Of a stretch of DNA of 5,488 nucleotides, positions 1 through 5,488 are shown piece by piece (the stretch's first letter is position 1; each line of letters starts with the position of its first letter). The translations under genes and the position numbers were made by a program. Source of the stretch: an uncultured Anaerolineae bacterium (GTDB lineage: Bacteria; Chloroflexota; Anaerolineae; B4-G1; DUEL01); NCBI GenBank assembly GCA_937942115.1, contig CALDFY010000280.1, forward strand, positions 1-5,488. Direction: 5' to 3'. Below the pieces are notes generated by a model. That model searched no databases and was not told the DNA's origin. It worked only from the letters and a program-made list of their open reading frames with translations.

Positions 1-411
1 GAGTTCGTGCCGGAGATTGTGGCGTTTACCTGCATCTATTGCGGCTACATGGCGGCGGATACGGCCGGAGCGCTGCGGCTGAAATACCCCTCCAACGTCC
101 GGCTGGTGCGGCTCCCCTGTACCGGTAAGGCCGACATCCGCTACATCCTGGAAGCCTTTGAAAAGGGGGCCGACGGGGTCTACATTGTCGCCTGCCCGCT
201 GGGCAACTGCCACCACGTGCACGGCAACGAGCGCGCGCTGGCGCGGGTGAAGTACACCAAGGCCCTGCTGGACCGAATCGGTATCGGCGGGGACCGGTTG
301 GACATCGTTTTCGTCTCCGGCGGCATGGGAGCCACCTTCGCCGAGGCGGCGCGGCGGATGACGGAGAGGGTGAAAGGGTTGGGGCCGAGCCCGTTGAAAA
401 TGACAAAATGA
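1..411 (+). CDS. mvhD: MvhD/FlpD-family hydrogenase iron-sulfur (delta) subunit, 5' end outside window
   Basis: This family (methyl-viologen-reducing hydrogenase delta subunit) holds a [2Fe-2S] cluster and relays electrons from a hydrogenase, formate dehydrogenase or similar partner to HdrA in the cytoplasm. Counting the GTG at 7 as residue 1, the family cysteines are visible: C9 and C12 (TCIYCGY), C38 (LPCTGK), C63 and C68 (ACPLGNCHH), followed by the HGN of the family's CH-x-x-GN signature. The body ends with the usual LGPSPLK. The frame stays open to the window edge, and the codons before the GTG read E-F, matching the usual family start (EF-P-IVAF). The true start is therefore probably just upstream and the CDS is listed as partial. 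The final residues (MTK) and the TGA stop at 409-411 lie inside the octamer array of the following cassette, so the original 3' end may have been altered. An hdrA-type gene follows in the same orientation, which fits an MvhD-HdrA pair. The family call is firm; the partner enzyme is not visible. Confidence 0.93.
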   Translation, partial: EFVPEIVAFTCIYCGYMAADTAGALRLKYPSNVRLVRLPCTGKADIRYILEAFEKGADGVYIVACPLGNCHHVHGNERALARVKYTKALLDRIGIGGDRLDIVFVSGGMGATFAEAARRMTERVKGLGPSPLKMTK

Positions 412-443
412 TCAAATGACCGAATGAGCAGAATGACCAAATA
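395..443 (-). repeat. Left octamer array (six units, inverted copy)
   Basis: Six units are seen on the + strand: TGAAAATG, ACAAAATG, ATCAAATG, ACCGAATG, AGCAGAATG (9 bases) and ACCAAATA. They are the reverse complement of the CATTYNGT-type unit found on the right. Five units end in AATG, and each of these is followed by A, giving ATGA (overlapping start and stop) at 400, 408, 416, 424 and 433. Bases 405-442 pair with 908-944. The array overlaps the end of mvhD and supplies its stop codon. Confidence 0.85.
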
Positions 444-450
444 CCAGTGT

Positions 451-458
451 TAAGGAGG
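451..458 (+). promoter_or_regulatory. Strong ribosome-binding site for the four-helix-bundle gene
   Basis: TAAGGAGG is a full-length anti-16S match ending 4 bases before ATG 463. It favours that start over the in-frame ATG at 535, which has only GGAGG at 527-531 with a 3-base gap. It lies just inside the left array, so the gene carries its own translation signal and does not depend on mvhD. Confidence 0.65.
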
Positions 459-462
459 CAGG

Positions 463-888
463 ATGCAGCGGGCATATCCGGCGCAGGAGAGCAAGCCGCC
501 ACGCTTCAGGGAGAAGCGCTCCGACCGGAGGCGAATGGATATTCAGGAGCGAACGTTTCAATTTGCGGTACGCGTGGTCCGGCTGGTGGACCGGCTTCCC
601 CGGACGATAGCAGGAATGGAGGTGGGGCGACAATTGGTCCGGGCGGCAACATCAGTGGGCGCCAATGTGGAGGAAGCCGACGCGGCCGAATCCAAACGGG
701 ATTTCGTCCACAAGATGAAGATTGCCCATAAGGAGGCTCGCGAGGCCCGATACTGGCCGGAAATTGTTCAGGCTGCACTGCTGGATGATGATGAGGTGCG
801 CGATTTGATCCGAGAGAGCAACGAATTGATTCATATCCTTCAGGCCATCATCCGCAGCGCCACCGAAAAGCCCAACCAGCCCGCTTAA
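463..888 (+). CDS. Four-helix-bundle protein, 23S rRNA intervening-sequence protein (S23/IVP) family
   Basis: The product is 141 residues from ATG 463. Residues 25-135 show the family pattern: a first helix starting DIQERTFQFAVRVVRL, a second around GRQLVRAATSVGANVEEA, a long third with the signature AESKRDFVHKMKIAHKEAREARYW (about 76-98, split here as AESKRDF and KEAREARYW), and a fourth around 111-134. Members form small helical bundles that oligomerise. They are found inside 23S rRNA intervening sequences, as stand-alone genes, and as relatives of the Avd accessory protein of diversity-generating retroelements. The function of stand-alone copies is unknown. Residues 1-24 are an extra Arg/Lys-rich leader (9 of 24 basic) before the conserved domain, which could touch nucleic acid. 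If ATG 535 is used instead, the protein is 117 residues and starts at the domain boundary. Codons near the 3' end are richer in A/T than in the neighbours (781-840 is about 45% G+C). There is no signal peptide or membrane segment. No 23S rRNA, reverse transcriptase or variable repeat is nearby. Confidence 0.9.
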   Translation: MQRAYPAQESKPPRFREKRSDRRRMDIQERTFQFAVRVVRLVDRLPRTIAGMEVGRQLVRAATSVGANVEEADAAESKRDFVHKMKIAHKEAREARYWPEIVQAALLDDDEVRDLIRESNELIHILQAIIRSATEKPNQPA

Positions 889-890
889 TC

Positions 891-946
891 CATTCTGTCA
901 TTTTGTCATTTGGTCATTCAGCCATTCAGTCATTTGGTCATTTTCC
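891..946 (+). repeat. Right octamer array (seven units)
   Basis: Seven consecutive 8-base units: CATTCTGT, CATTTTGT, CATTTGGT, CATTCAGC, CATTCAGT, CATTTGGT and CATTTTCC. The core CATT is invariant, and five of the seven end in GT. The array begins 2 bases after the stop of the four-helix-bundle gene and ends 14 bases before hdrA ATG 961. Bases 908-944 are the partner of 405-442. It is too short and too degenerate to be a CRISPR array. Confidence 0.88.
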
Positions 947-950
947 CAAA

Positions 951-955
951 GGGGG
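951..955 (+). promoter_or_regulatory. Ribosome-binding site of hdrA (sets start at 961)
   Basis: GGGGG within AAAGGGGGCGG, 5 bases before ATG 961, is a one-mismatch version of AGGAGG. It lies just after the right octamer array and supports ATG 961 over the TTG at 910, whose first codons would be array sequence. Confidence 0.6.
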
Positions 956-960
956 CGGTT

Positions 961-3900
961 ATGGAAAGGGACGACGTCGTCGGTTCAGTTCTGGTCGTCG
1001 GCGGGGGCATCGCCGGGATCCAGGCCGCACTGGACCTGGCGGAGGCCGGCTTCAAGGTCTACCTGGCGGAGCAGAAATCCGCCATCGGCGGGCACATGGC
1101 CCAACTGGACAAGACCTTCCCCACCAACGACTGCGCCATGTGCATCCTGAGCCCCAAACTGGTGGAGGCCGGCCGCCACCGCAACATTGAACTGCTGGTG
1201 GATACCGAGGTTCTCAGCGTGGACGGAGACGCGGGCCATTTCACCGTCCGTCTGCGCAAAAAGCCCCGCTACATTGACCTGGATAAGTGTACCGGCTGTG
1301 GGGAGTGCGGACAGGTCTGCCCGGTCATCATCCCGGACCGGTTCAACGCAGGGCTGGGGTTTCAGCGCGCGGCGTACAAACTCTACCCTCAGGCCGTCCC
1401 CAACGCCTACGCCATAGAGAAGCGCGGCATTGCCCCCTGCCGCAACGCCTGCCCTGCCGGTCAGCGGGCCCAGGGCTACATCGCGCTCATCCGCGAGGGG
1501 CGCTACGAGGACGCACTGCGGGTCATCAAAGAAGATAACCCCTTTCCCGGCATCTGTGGGCGCATCTGCAACCACCGCTGCGAGGACGCCTGCAACCGGG
1601 GCAAAGTGGACGAACCCATCAACATCCGGGCCCTCAAGCGGTTTGTGACCGACAAAGTGTACGAACGGCCGCGCGTGCCGCCCGAACCGGCTCCGCGTCG
1701 GTACCCGCAGCGGGTCGCCGTCGTCGGCGCCGGGCCCTGCGGCCTGACCGCTGCCCAGGACCTGTGCAAGATGGGGTATGGGGTCACCGTCTTTGAGGCC
1801 CTGCCCGTCGCCGGAGGGATGCTCCGCGTCGGCGTGCCGGAATACCGTCTGCCCTCGTGGATTGTGGACCGCGAAGTCCAGGACATCGTGGACTTGGGCG
1901 TGGAGTTGCGGCTGAACCACCCGGTGAACAACCTGGACGATGTCTTCGCCGAGGGATTTGACGCCGTTCTTATCGCCGTCGGCGCGCACGAGGGGGTCCG
2001 GCTCAACATTCCCGGCGCGGACCTGGACGGCGTGCTCATCAACACCCATTTCCTGCGGGACGTCCGGCTGGGGAATCCGCCCAGACTGGGCAAGACGGTG
2101 GCGGTGATCGGCGCGGGAGATGTGGCGATGGACGTGGCCCGGACCGCGCGCCGCCTGGGCGCCGAGGTCCACGTCTACTACCGCCGGACCCGCGAGGAGG
2201 CCACCGCCGACCCGGAGGAAATGGAGCGGGCGGAGGAGGAGGGCGTTGTCTTCCACTGGCAGGTCACGCCGGTGGAGATTGTGGGGGATGGCAACCGGCG
2301 GGTCATCGGGATGAAATGCGTCCGCACCGAACCGGGCCTGCCCGATGAGACTGGGCGCCGCCGGCCGGTCGTCGTGCCCGGTTCGGAGCACTTTATTCCC
2401 TGCGACAATGTGATTTTCTCCGTTGGCCAGCGGGCCGGTCTGGCGTTCATCCCGGAGAGCGCCGGCGTTGGCATCACGGATCAGGCGACGGTCGCCGTCA
2501 ATCCCAACACCCTGGCGACCAGCCGTCCGGGCGTCTTTGCCGCCGGGGATGTTGCCACCGGGACGGCGTTCGTCATTGAGGCCGTCGCCGCCGGGCACAA
2601 AGTCGCGCAGGCCATCCACCGTTACCTGCAGGGGGAGGAACTGGAGCCGCCGCCGAAGCCCAAACTGCCGGTCGTGGAACTCTCCCGAGCTGAGATAGAT
2701 GAGCGAATCGCGCGCGGTGAGGTCCGCATCCAGCCCCGCGTCCCGATGACTGCCTTGCCGGTGGAGCAGCGGCTCTCCACCTTTGAGGAAGTCGTCTCCG
2801 GATACACTGACGAGGAGGCCCAGGCGGAGGCGGCCCGCTGTCTGGCCTGCGGTATCTGTTCGGAGTGCCTGAGTTGCTCCTACGTCTGCCAGGCCGGAGC
2901 GGTGGACCACGACATGGTGGAGCAGACGATAGAACTGGAGGTCGGCGCCGTCCTGCTGGCTCCGGGCTTTGAGACTTTTGACGCCGAAAAGGCCGGAGAG
3001 TATGGTTGGGGCCGTTATCCCAACGTGGTCACGTCCCTGCAGTTTGAACGGCTCCTCAACGCCTCCGGCCCCACCCTGGGCCACGTCCAGCGCCCGTCCG
3101 ACGGGCGCACGCCGAAGCGCATCGCCTTCATCCAATGCGTCGGCTCGCGTGACCAGAAGCACGACTACTGCTCCTCGGTCTGCTGCGTCTACGCCATCAA
3201 ACAGTCTATGATGGCGATAGAGCATGAACCGGATACCGAGGTGACGATTTTCCTGATGGACATGCGGGCCTTCAGCAAGGGGTACCTGGACTTCTACCGT
3301 CGGGCGCGGGAGCGGTACGGCATCCGCTTCGTGGAGTGCCGCGTCTCGGCGGTGAAGGAGGACCCCAGGACCCGCAACCTGGTCATCCGGTACGTGGACG
3401 ATCACAATGGGCGGAGCATCCGGGAGGAGGAATTTGATATGGTTGTCCTCTCGGTGGGGATGGAGGTCCCGGAGAGCGTCCGCGACCTGGCCCGGCGGGT
3501 GGGCGTGGCGACGGACCCCTACGGCTTCTGCCAGACGGTCCCCTTTGCCCCGCTGCAGACCAGCAAGCCGGGGGTCTTCGCAATCGGGCCGTTCCGGGAG
3601 CCCAAGGACATCCCGGAGTCGGTGGTGGAGGCGAGCGCGGCGGCCGGGCTGGCCGGGGCGCTTCTGGCCCCGGCCCGCTGGACCCAGACGGAGCTTGCGG
3701 TCTATCCGCCGGAGCGAGATGTGACGGCGGAGCGGCTGCGCATCGGTGTCTTCGTCTGCAAGTGCGGGTCCAACATCGCCGGGTTCCTGGACGTCCCGGC
3801 GGTGGCGGAGTACGCGGCCACCCTGCCCGGCGTCGTCCACGCCGAATACAACCTCTACACCTGCTCCCAGGACTCCATCCGGCGGATTGTGGAGCGGGTG

Positions 3901-5451
3901 CGGGAGTTGAACCTGAACCGGGTCGTTGTGGCGGCGTGCACCCCGTTGACCCACGAGCCGCTCTTCCAAGACGCCCTCCGGCAGGCCGGGATCAACCCCT
4001 ATCTCTTTGAGATGGCCAACATCCGCAACCAGTGCTCCTGGGTTCACCAGAACGACTGGGATCGGGCAACGGAGAAGGCGAAGGACCTGGTGCGGATGGC
4101 AGTGGCGAAGGCGGCCCGGCTGGAGCCGCTTCACCGGGCGCGCGTGCCGGTGGAGAAGGCTGCGCTGGTGATCGGCGGCGGCGCGGCGGGGATGAACGCG
4201 GCACTGACCCTGGCCCGGCAGGGTTTCCCGGTCCATCTGGTGGAGCGGTCGGACCGGCTGGGGGGCCATCTGCTCCACCTGCGTCATTCGCTCCAGGAGG
4301 CGACGGGGGACGGGGAGCGGATGTGGCTGGACCCGCAGGCGTACGCCCGCGCGCTGGTGGGGCGGGTGATGGCGGAGCCGCTCATCACCGTCCACCTGAA
4401 CACGGAGGTTCTGGAGACGAGCGGCTTCGTGGGGCAGTACGTCTCCCGGCTGCGGGGGCCGGAGGGGGAGTTGGAGGTCCGCCACGGCGCAGCGATTGTG
4501 GCCGTCGGCGGGGTGGAGTACCGGGGGCCGGAGTACGGCTACGGGACGGACCCTCGCATCATCACCCAGCAGGAGTTTGAGGAGCGGCTGGGAGAGGGGC
4601 GGGACCTGCCCGATTCGGTGGTGATGATTCAGTGCGTGGGGCCGGCGGAGCGGTACTGCGCCCGGATTTGCTGCACCATAGCCCTCAAGAACGCGCTGAT
4701 GCTGAAGCGATACAAGCCCCAAGCGCGGGTGACGGTCATCTATCGGGACATCCGGACCTTCGGCTTCAAGGAACGCATCTACCAGGAAGCCCGCCGGGCG
4801 GGAGTGGTGTTTATCCGGTATGACTTTGACCGGAAGCCGCAGGTGCAGGGTGCAGATTCAAGATTGCAGGTTCGGGTGTGGGAGCCGGTGCTGGGGGAGG
4901 AGTTGGTTCTGGAGCCGGACCTGCTGGTCTTGAGCATGCCGGTGGTGCCGTCGCCGGGGTCGCGCGAGTTAGCGGCGCGGCTGAAGTTGCCCGTGGACCT
5001 GGACGGGTTCTTTCTGGAGGCGCACGTCAAACTGCGCCCGGTGGATTTCGCCACCGACGGCTTCTTCCTGGCGGGGATGGCCCACTACCCGAAGTTTCTG
5101 GGGGAGAGCATTGCCCAGGCGCAGGCGGCGGCGGCCCGCGCGGCGACCGTCCTGAGCCGGGATTATCTGGAGGTGGGCGGCGTCGTGGCGCGGGTGGATG
5201 CCGAAAAGTGCGTGGGGTGCCTGACCTGCGTGCGGATTTGCCCCTACCACGTGCCCCGCATCCGTGCCGACCTGGTGGGGGTGGGGGGCATCATTGGCGC
5301 GGCCTACATTGAGCCGGCCCAGTGCCACGGCTGTGGCATCTGCGTGGGCGAGTGCCCGGCGAAGGCCATCCAGTTGCTCCACTACCGGGACGTGCAGATG
5401 GAGGCGAAGATAGAGGCGTTGGAAGGGGCGATGGAGTTGGTATATGCATAA
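961..5451 (+). CDS. hdrA: HdrA-type electron-transfer flavoprotein fused with a GltD/NfnB-like module and a second HdrA half
   Basis: The product is a 1496-residue soluble FAD/iron-sulfur protein; typical HdrA is about 650. Domains in order: FAD site GGGIAG (14-19); the HdrA cysteine pair in TFPTNDCAMC (C58, C61); ferredoxin motif C110/C113/C116/C120; a GltD/dihydropyrimidine-dehydrogenase-like iron-sulfur domain (C160, C164, C199, C203, C207, C211); GltD FAD site GAGPCG (256-261); NAD(P) site GAGDVAMD (384-391); FAD-closing FAAGDVATG (526-534); ferredoxin-like cysteines C627-C643; the HdrA lobe with IQCVGSRD and C737/C741/C742; an HdrA N-terminal domain (VCKCG, C933/C935, C968, C993, C1025); second FAD site GGGAAG (1072-1077); a second IQCVG lobe (1224-1238); and two [4Fe-4S] motifs (C1417-C1427, C1455-C1465). 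HdrA is the bifurcating flavin subunit of heterodisulfide-reductase-type complexes. The GltD module suggests NAD(P)H as donor or acceptor, and the mvhD gene upstream is the likely electron feeder. ATG 961 is chosen because earlier codons fall in the repeat array. The family is clear; substrates and direction are inferred. Confidence 0.93.
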   Translation: MERDDVVGSVLVVGGGIAGIQAALDLAEAGFKVYLAEQKSAIGGHMAQLDKTFPTNDCAMCILSPKLVEAGRHRNIELLVDTEVLSVDGDAGHFTVRLRKKPRYIDLDKCTGCGECGQVCPVIIPDRFNAGLGFQRAAYKLYPQAVPNAYAIEKRGIAPCRNACPAGQRAQGYIALIREGRYEDALRVIKEDNPFPGICGRICNHRCEDACNRGKVDEPINIRALKRFVTDKVYERPRVPPEPAPRRYPQRVAVVGAGPCGLTAAQDLCKMGYGVTVFEALPVAGGMLRVGVPEYRLPSWIVDREVQDIVDLGVELRLNHPVNNLDDVFAEGFDAVLIAVGAHEGVRLNIPGADLDGVLINTHFLRDVRLGNPPRLGKTVAVIGAGDVAMDVARTARRLGAEVHVYYRRTREEATADPEEMERAEEEGVVFHWQVTPVEIVGDGNRRVIGMKCVRTEPGLPDETGRRRPVVVPGSEHFIPCDNVIFSVGQRAGLAFIPESAGVGITDQATVAVNPNTLATSRPGVFAAGDVATGTAFVIEAVAAGHKVAQAIHRYLQGEELEPPPKPKLPVVELSRAEIDERIARGEVRIQPRVPMTALPVEQRLSTFEEVVSGYTDEEAQAEAARCLACGICSECLSCSYVCQAGAVDHDMVEQTIELEVGAVLLAPGFETFDAEKAGEYGWGRYPNVVTSLQFERLLNASGPTLGHVQRPSDGRTPKRIAFIQCVGSRDQKHDYCSSVCCVYAIKQSMMAIEHEPDTEVTIFLMDMRAFSKGYLDFYRRARERYGIRFVECRVSAVKEDPRTRNLVIRYVDDHNGRSIREEEFDMVVLSVGMEVPESVRDLARRVGVATDPYGFCQTVPFAPLQTSKPGVFAIGPFREPKDIPESVVEASAAAGLAGALLAPARWTQTELAVYPPERDVTAERLRIGVFVCKCGSNIAGFLDVPAVAEYAATLPGVVHAEYNLYTCSQDSIRRIVERVRELNLNRVVVAACTPLTHEPLFQDALRQAGINPYLFEMANIRNQCSWVHQNDWDRATEKAKDLVRMAVAKAARLEPLHRARVPVEKAALVIGGGAAGMNAALTLARQGFPVHLVERSDRLGGHLLHLRHSLQEATGDGERMWLDPQAYARALVGRVMAEPLITVHLNTEVLETSGFVGQYVSRLRGPEGELEVRHGAAIVAVGGVEYRGPEYGYGTDPRIITQQEFEERLGEGRDLPDSVVMIQCVGPAERYCARICCTIALKNALMLKRYKPQARVTVIYRDIRTFGFKERIYQEARRAGVVFIRYDFDRKPQVQGADSRLQVRVWEPVLGEELVLEPDLLVLSMPVVPSPGSRELAARLKLPVDLDGFFLEAHVKLRPVDFATDGFFLAGMAHYPKFLGESIAQAQAAAARAATVLSRDYLEVGGVVARVDAEKCVGCLTCVRICPYHVPRIRADLVGVGGIIGAAYIEPAQCHGCGICVGECPAKAIQLLHYRDVQMEAKIEALEGAMELVYA
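1426..2895 (+). other. GltD/NfnB-like NAD(P)H:FAD module inserted within HdrA
   Basis: This covers about residues 156-645 of the HdrA fusion. It reads as a nearly complete glutamate-synthase small-subunit-like unit: APCRNACPAG, then NPFPGICGRIC and CEDAC of the N-terminal iron-sulfur domain, an FAD Rossmann fold, an NAD(P) Rossmann fold followed by YYRRTREE, an FAD-binding GD motif at 529-530, and the C-terminal ARCLACGIC stretch. It interrupts the HdrA sequence after QAVPNAYAI. HdrA resumes at the cysteine cluster before QAGAVDHDMVEQTIELEVGA. The usual CxxC before the APC motif of stand-alone GltD proteins is not seen at that place. The neighbouring HdrA ferredoxin (C110-C120) may take its part; this last point is a guess. 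Boundaries are approximate. Confidence 0.8.
4839..4872 (+). repeat. Degenerate heptamer repeat inside the hdrA coding sequence
   Basis: Five back-to-back units are seen: GCAGGT (one base short), GCAGGGT, GCAGATT, CAAGATT and GCAGGTT, consensus GCAGRTT. They encode about residues 1294-1304 (QVQGADSRLQV) in the second HdrA half, between the conserved FIRYDFDRKP and the strand leading to WEPVLG. The stretch is more A/T-rich than its surroundings and the frame is kept. It resembles a short intergenic-type tandem repeat that has landed in a surface loop. Chance similarity cannot be excluded from one copy. Confidence 0.5.
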
Positions 5452-5457
5452 AACGGG

Positions 5458-5485
5458 TTGCGGCGACAGGGAAAAGGGGTATAAT
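5458..5485 (+). promoter_or_regulatory. Probable sigma-70-type promoter for a gene beyond the window
   Basis: A perfect TATAAT lies at 5480-5485. A weak -35-like TTGCGG lies at 5458-5463 with a 16-base spacer. It begins 7 bases after the hdrA stop, so the next gene is probably a separate transcription unit. No hairpin terminator is visible between the stop and this site. The -10 box is strong and the -35 is poor. Confidence 0.5.
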
Positions 5486-5488
5486 ACA

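Larger units (their letters stand above)
395..946 (+). mobile_element. Putative small insertion cassette: four-helix-bundle gene between inverted octamer arrays
   Basis: This is an inferred unit: left octamer array, one four-helix-bundle gene, right octamer array. The arrays are the same degenerate 8-mer in opposite orientations. They give an imperfect inverted repeat between 405-442 and 908-944 (34 matches, 3 mismatches, one 1-base gap). The arrays are AT-rich (the right one about 38% G+C) against about 65% in a sampled part of the neighbouring hdrA gene. The unit sits between mvhD and hdrA, genes normally adjacent and co-transcribed, and it points the same way. No transposase, integrase or reverse transcriptase is encoded, and I see no direct target duplication just outside the arrays. 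If it moves it must be mobilised in trans, or it spreads another way. Inverted repeats around a protein of this family also recall intervening sequences in 23S rRNA genes. The repeats are read directly; mobility is inference. Confidence 0.5.

Noticed and set aside
26..502. Long - strand open frames opposite mvhD
   Set aside because: They are shadows of the MvhD coding sequence with Pro/Arg/Ser-rich, domain-free translations.
891..946. CRISPR-like array
   Set aside because: The units are 8 bases, directly abutting and without spacers, and no cas gene is present.
395..946. Diversity-generating retroelement, because the protein family is related to Avd
   Set aside because: There is no reverse transcriptase, template repeat or variable repeat in the window.
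889..955. Intrinsic terminator after the four-helix-bundle gene
   Set aside because: The right array is not self-complementary, and CCCAAAGGG at 945-953 is only a 3-base stem with no following T run.
910..960. TTG at 910 as the hdrA start
   Set aside because: The extra 17 residues would be encoded by the octamer array and spacer. ATG 961 has a ribosome-binding site 5 bases upstream and starts just before the conserved FAD motif.
380..960. Target-site duplication flanking the cassette
   Set aside because: The bases just outside the arrays on the two sides (before 395 and after 946) share no convincing direct repeat.
985..4722. A 1245-codon open frame on the - strand opposite hdrA
   Set aside because: It lies antisense to a strongly conserved HdrA/GltD sequence, its translation is low-complexity and rich in Arg, His, Pro and Gly, and it shows no recognisable domain. 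It is a product of high GC content.

Overview
The window is a GC-rich stretch (about 65% G+C by hand count in part of the large gene). It carries part of an anaerobic electron-transfer operon on the + strand, apparently interrupted by a small cassette. The content suggests a strict anaerobe that uses flavin- and iron-sulfur-based electron transfer or bifurcation. Base composition, the huge HdrA fusion and the stand-alone four-helix-bundle gene would fit Chloroflexota (Anaerolineae-like) or a similar uncultured bacterial lineage. This taxonomic guess is inference; the window holds no marker gene.

Layout: (1) 1-411, the 3' part of an mvhD-type gene, the [2Fe-2S] delta subunit that passes electrons into HdrA. 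(2) About 395-946, a cassette of roughly 550 bp. Its centre is a gene for a four-helix-bundle protein of the 23S rRNA intervening-sequence protein (S23/IVP) family, 463-888. On each side is an array of degenerate 8-base units, in opposite orientation on the two sides. The arrays form an inverted repeat of about 37 bp (405-442 against 908-944; 34 matches, 3 mismatches, one 1-base gap). The left array supplies the last codons and stop of mvhD. The right array ends 16 bases before the hdrA start. (3) 961-5451, a 1496-residue HdrA-type flavoprotein. It contains a complete GltD/NfnB-like NAD(P)H:FAD module inserted between its first two ferredoxin clusters, followed by a second HdrA-like half with its own FAD site and two C-terminal [4Fe-4S] ferredoxin motifs. 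(4) 5452-5488, a short tail with a good -10 box (TATAAT), probably the promoter of the next gene outside the window.

Working model: MvhD and the HdrA fusion form one electron-transfer complex. The GltD-like module gives it an NAD(P)H site, and MvhD and the ferredoxin clusters connect to ferredoxin and other partners encoded outside the window, such as HdrB/HdrC or a hydrogenase or formate dehydrogenase. The most unusual part is the four-helix-bundle cassette. It looks like a small insertion unit built to sit in an operon: same orientation, its own strong ribosome-binding site, ends that stop translation in every frame from either side, and arms that could pair in RNA around the gene. No functional gene was found on the - strand and there is no gene-free stretch over 300 bases.
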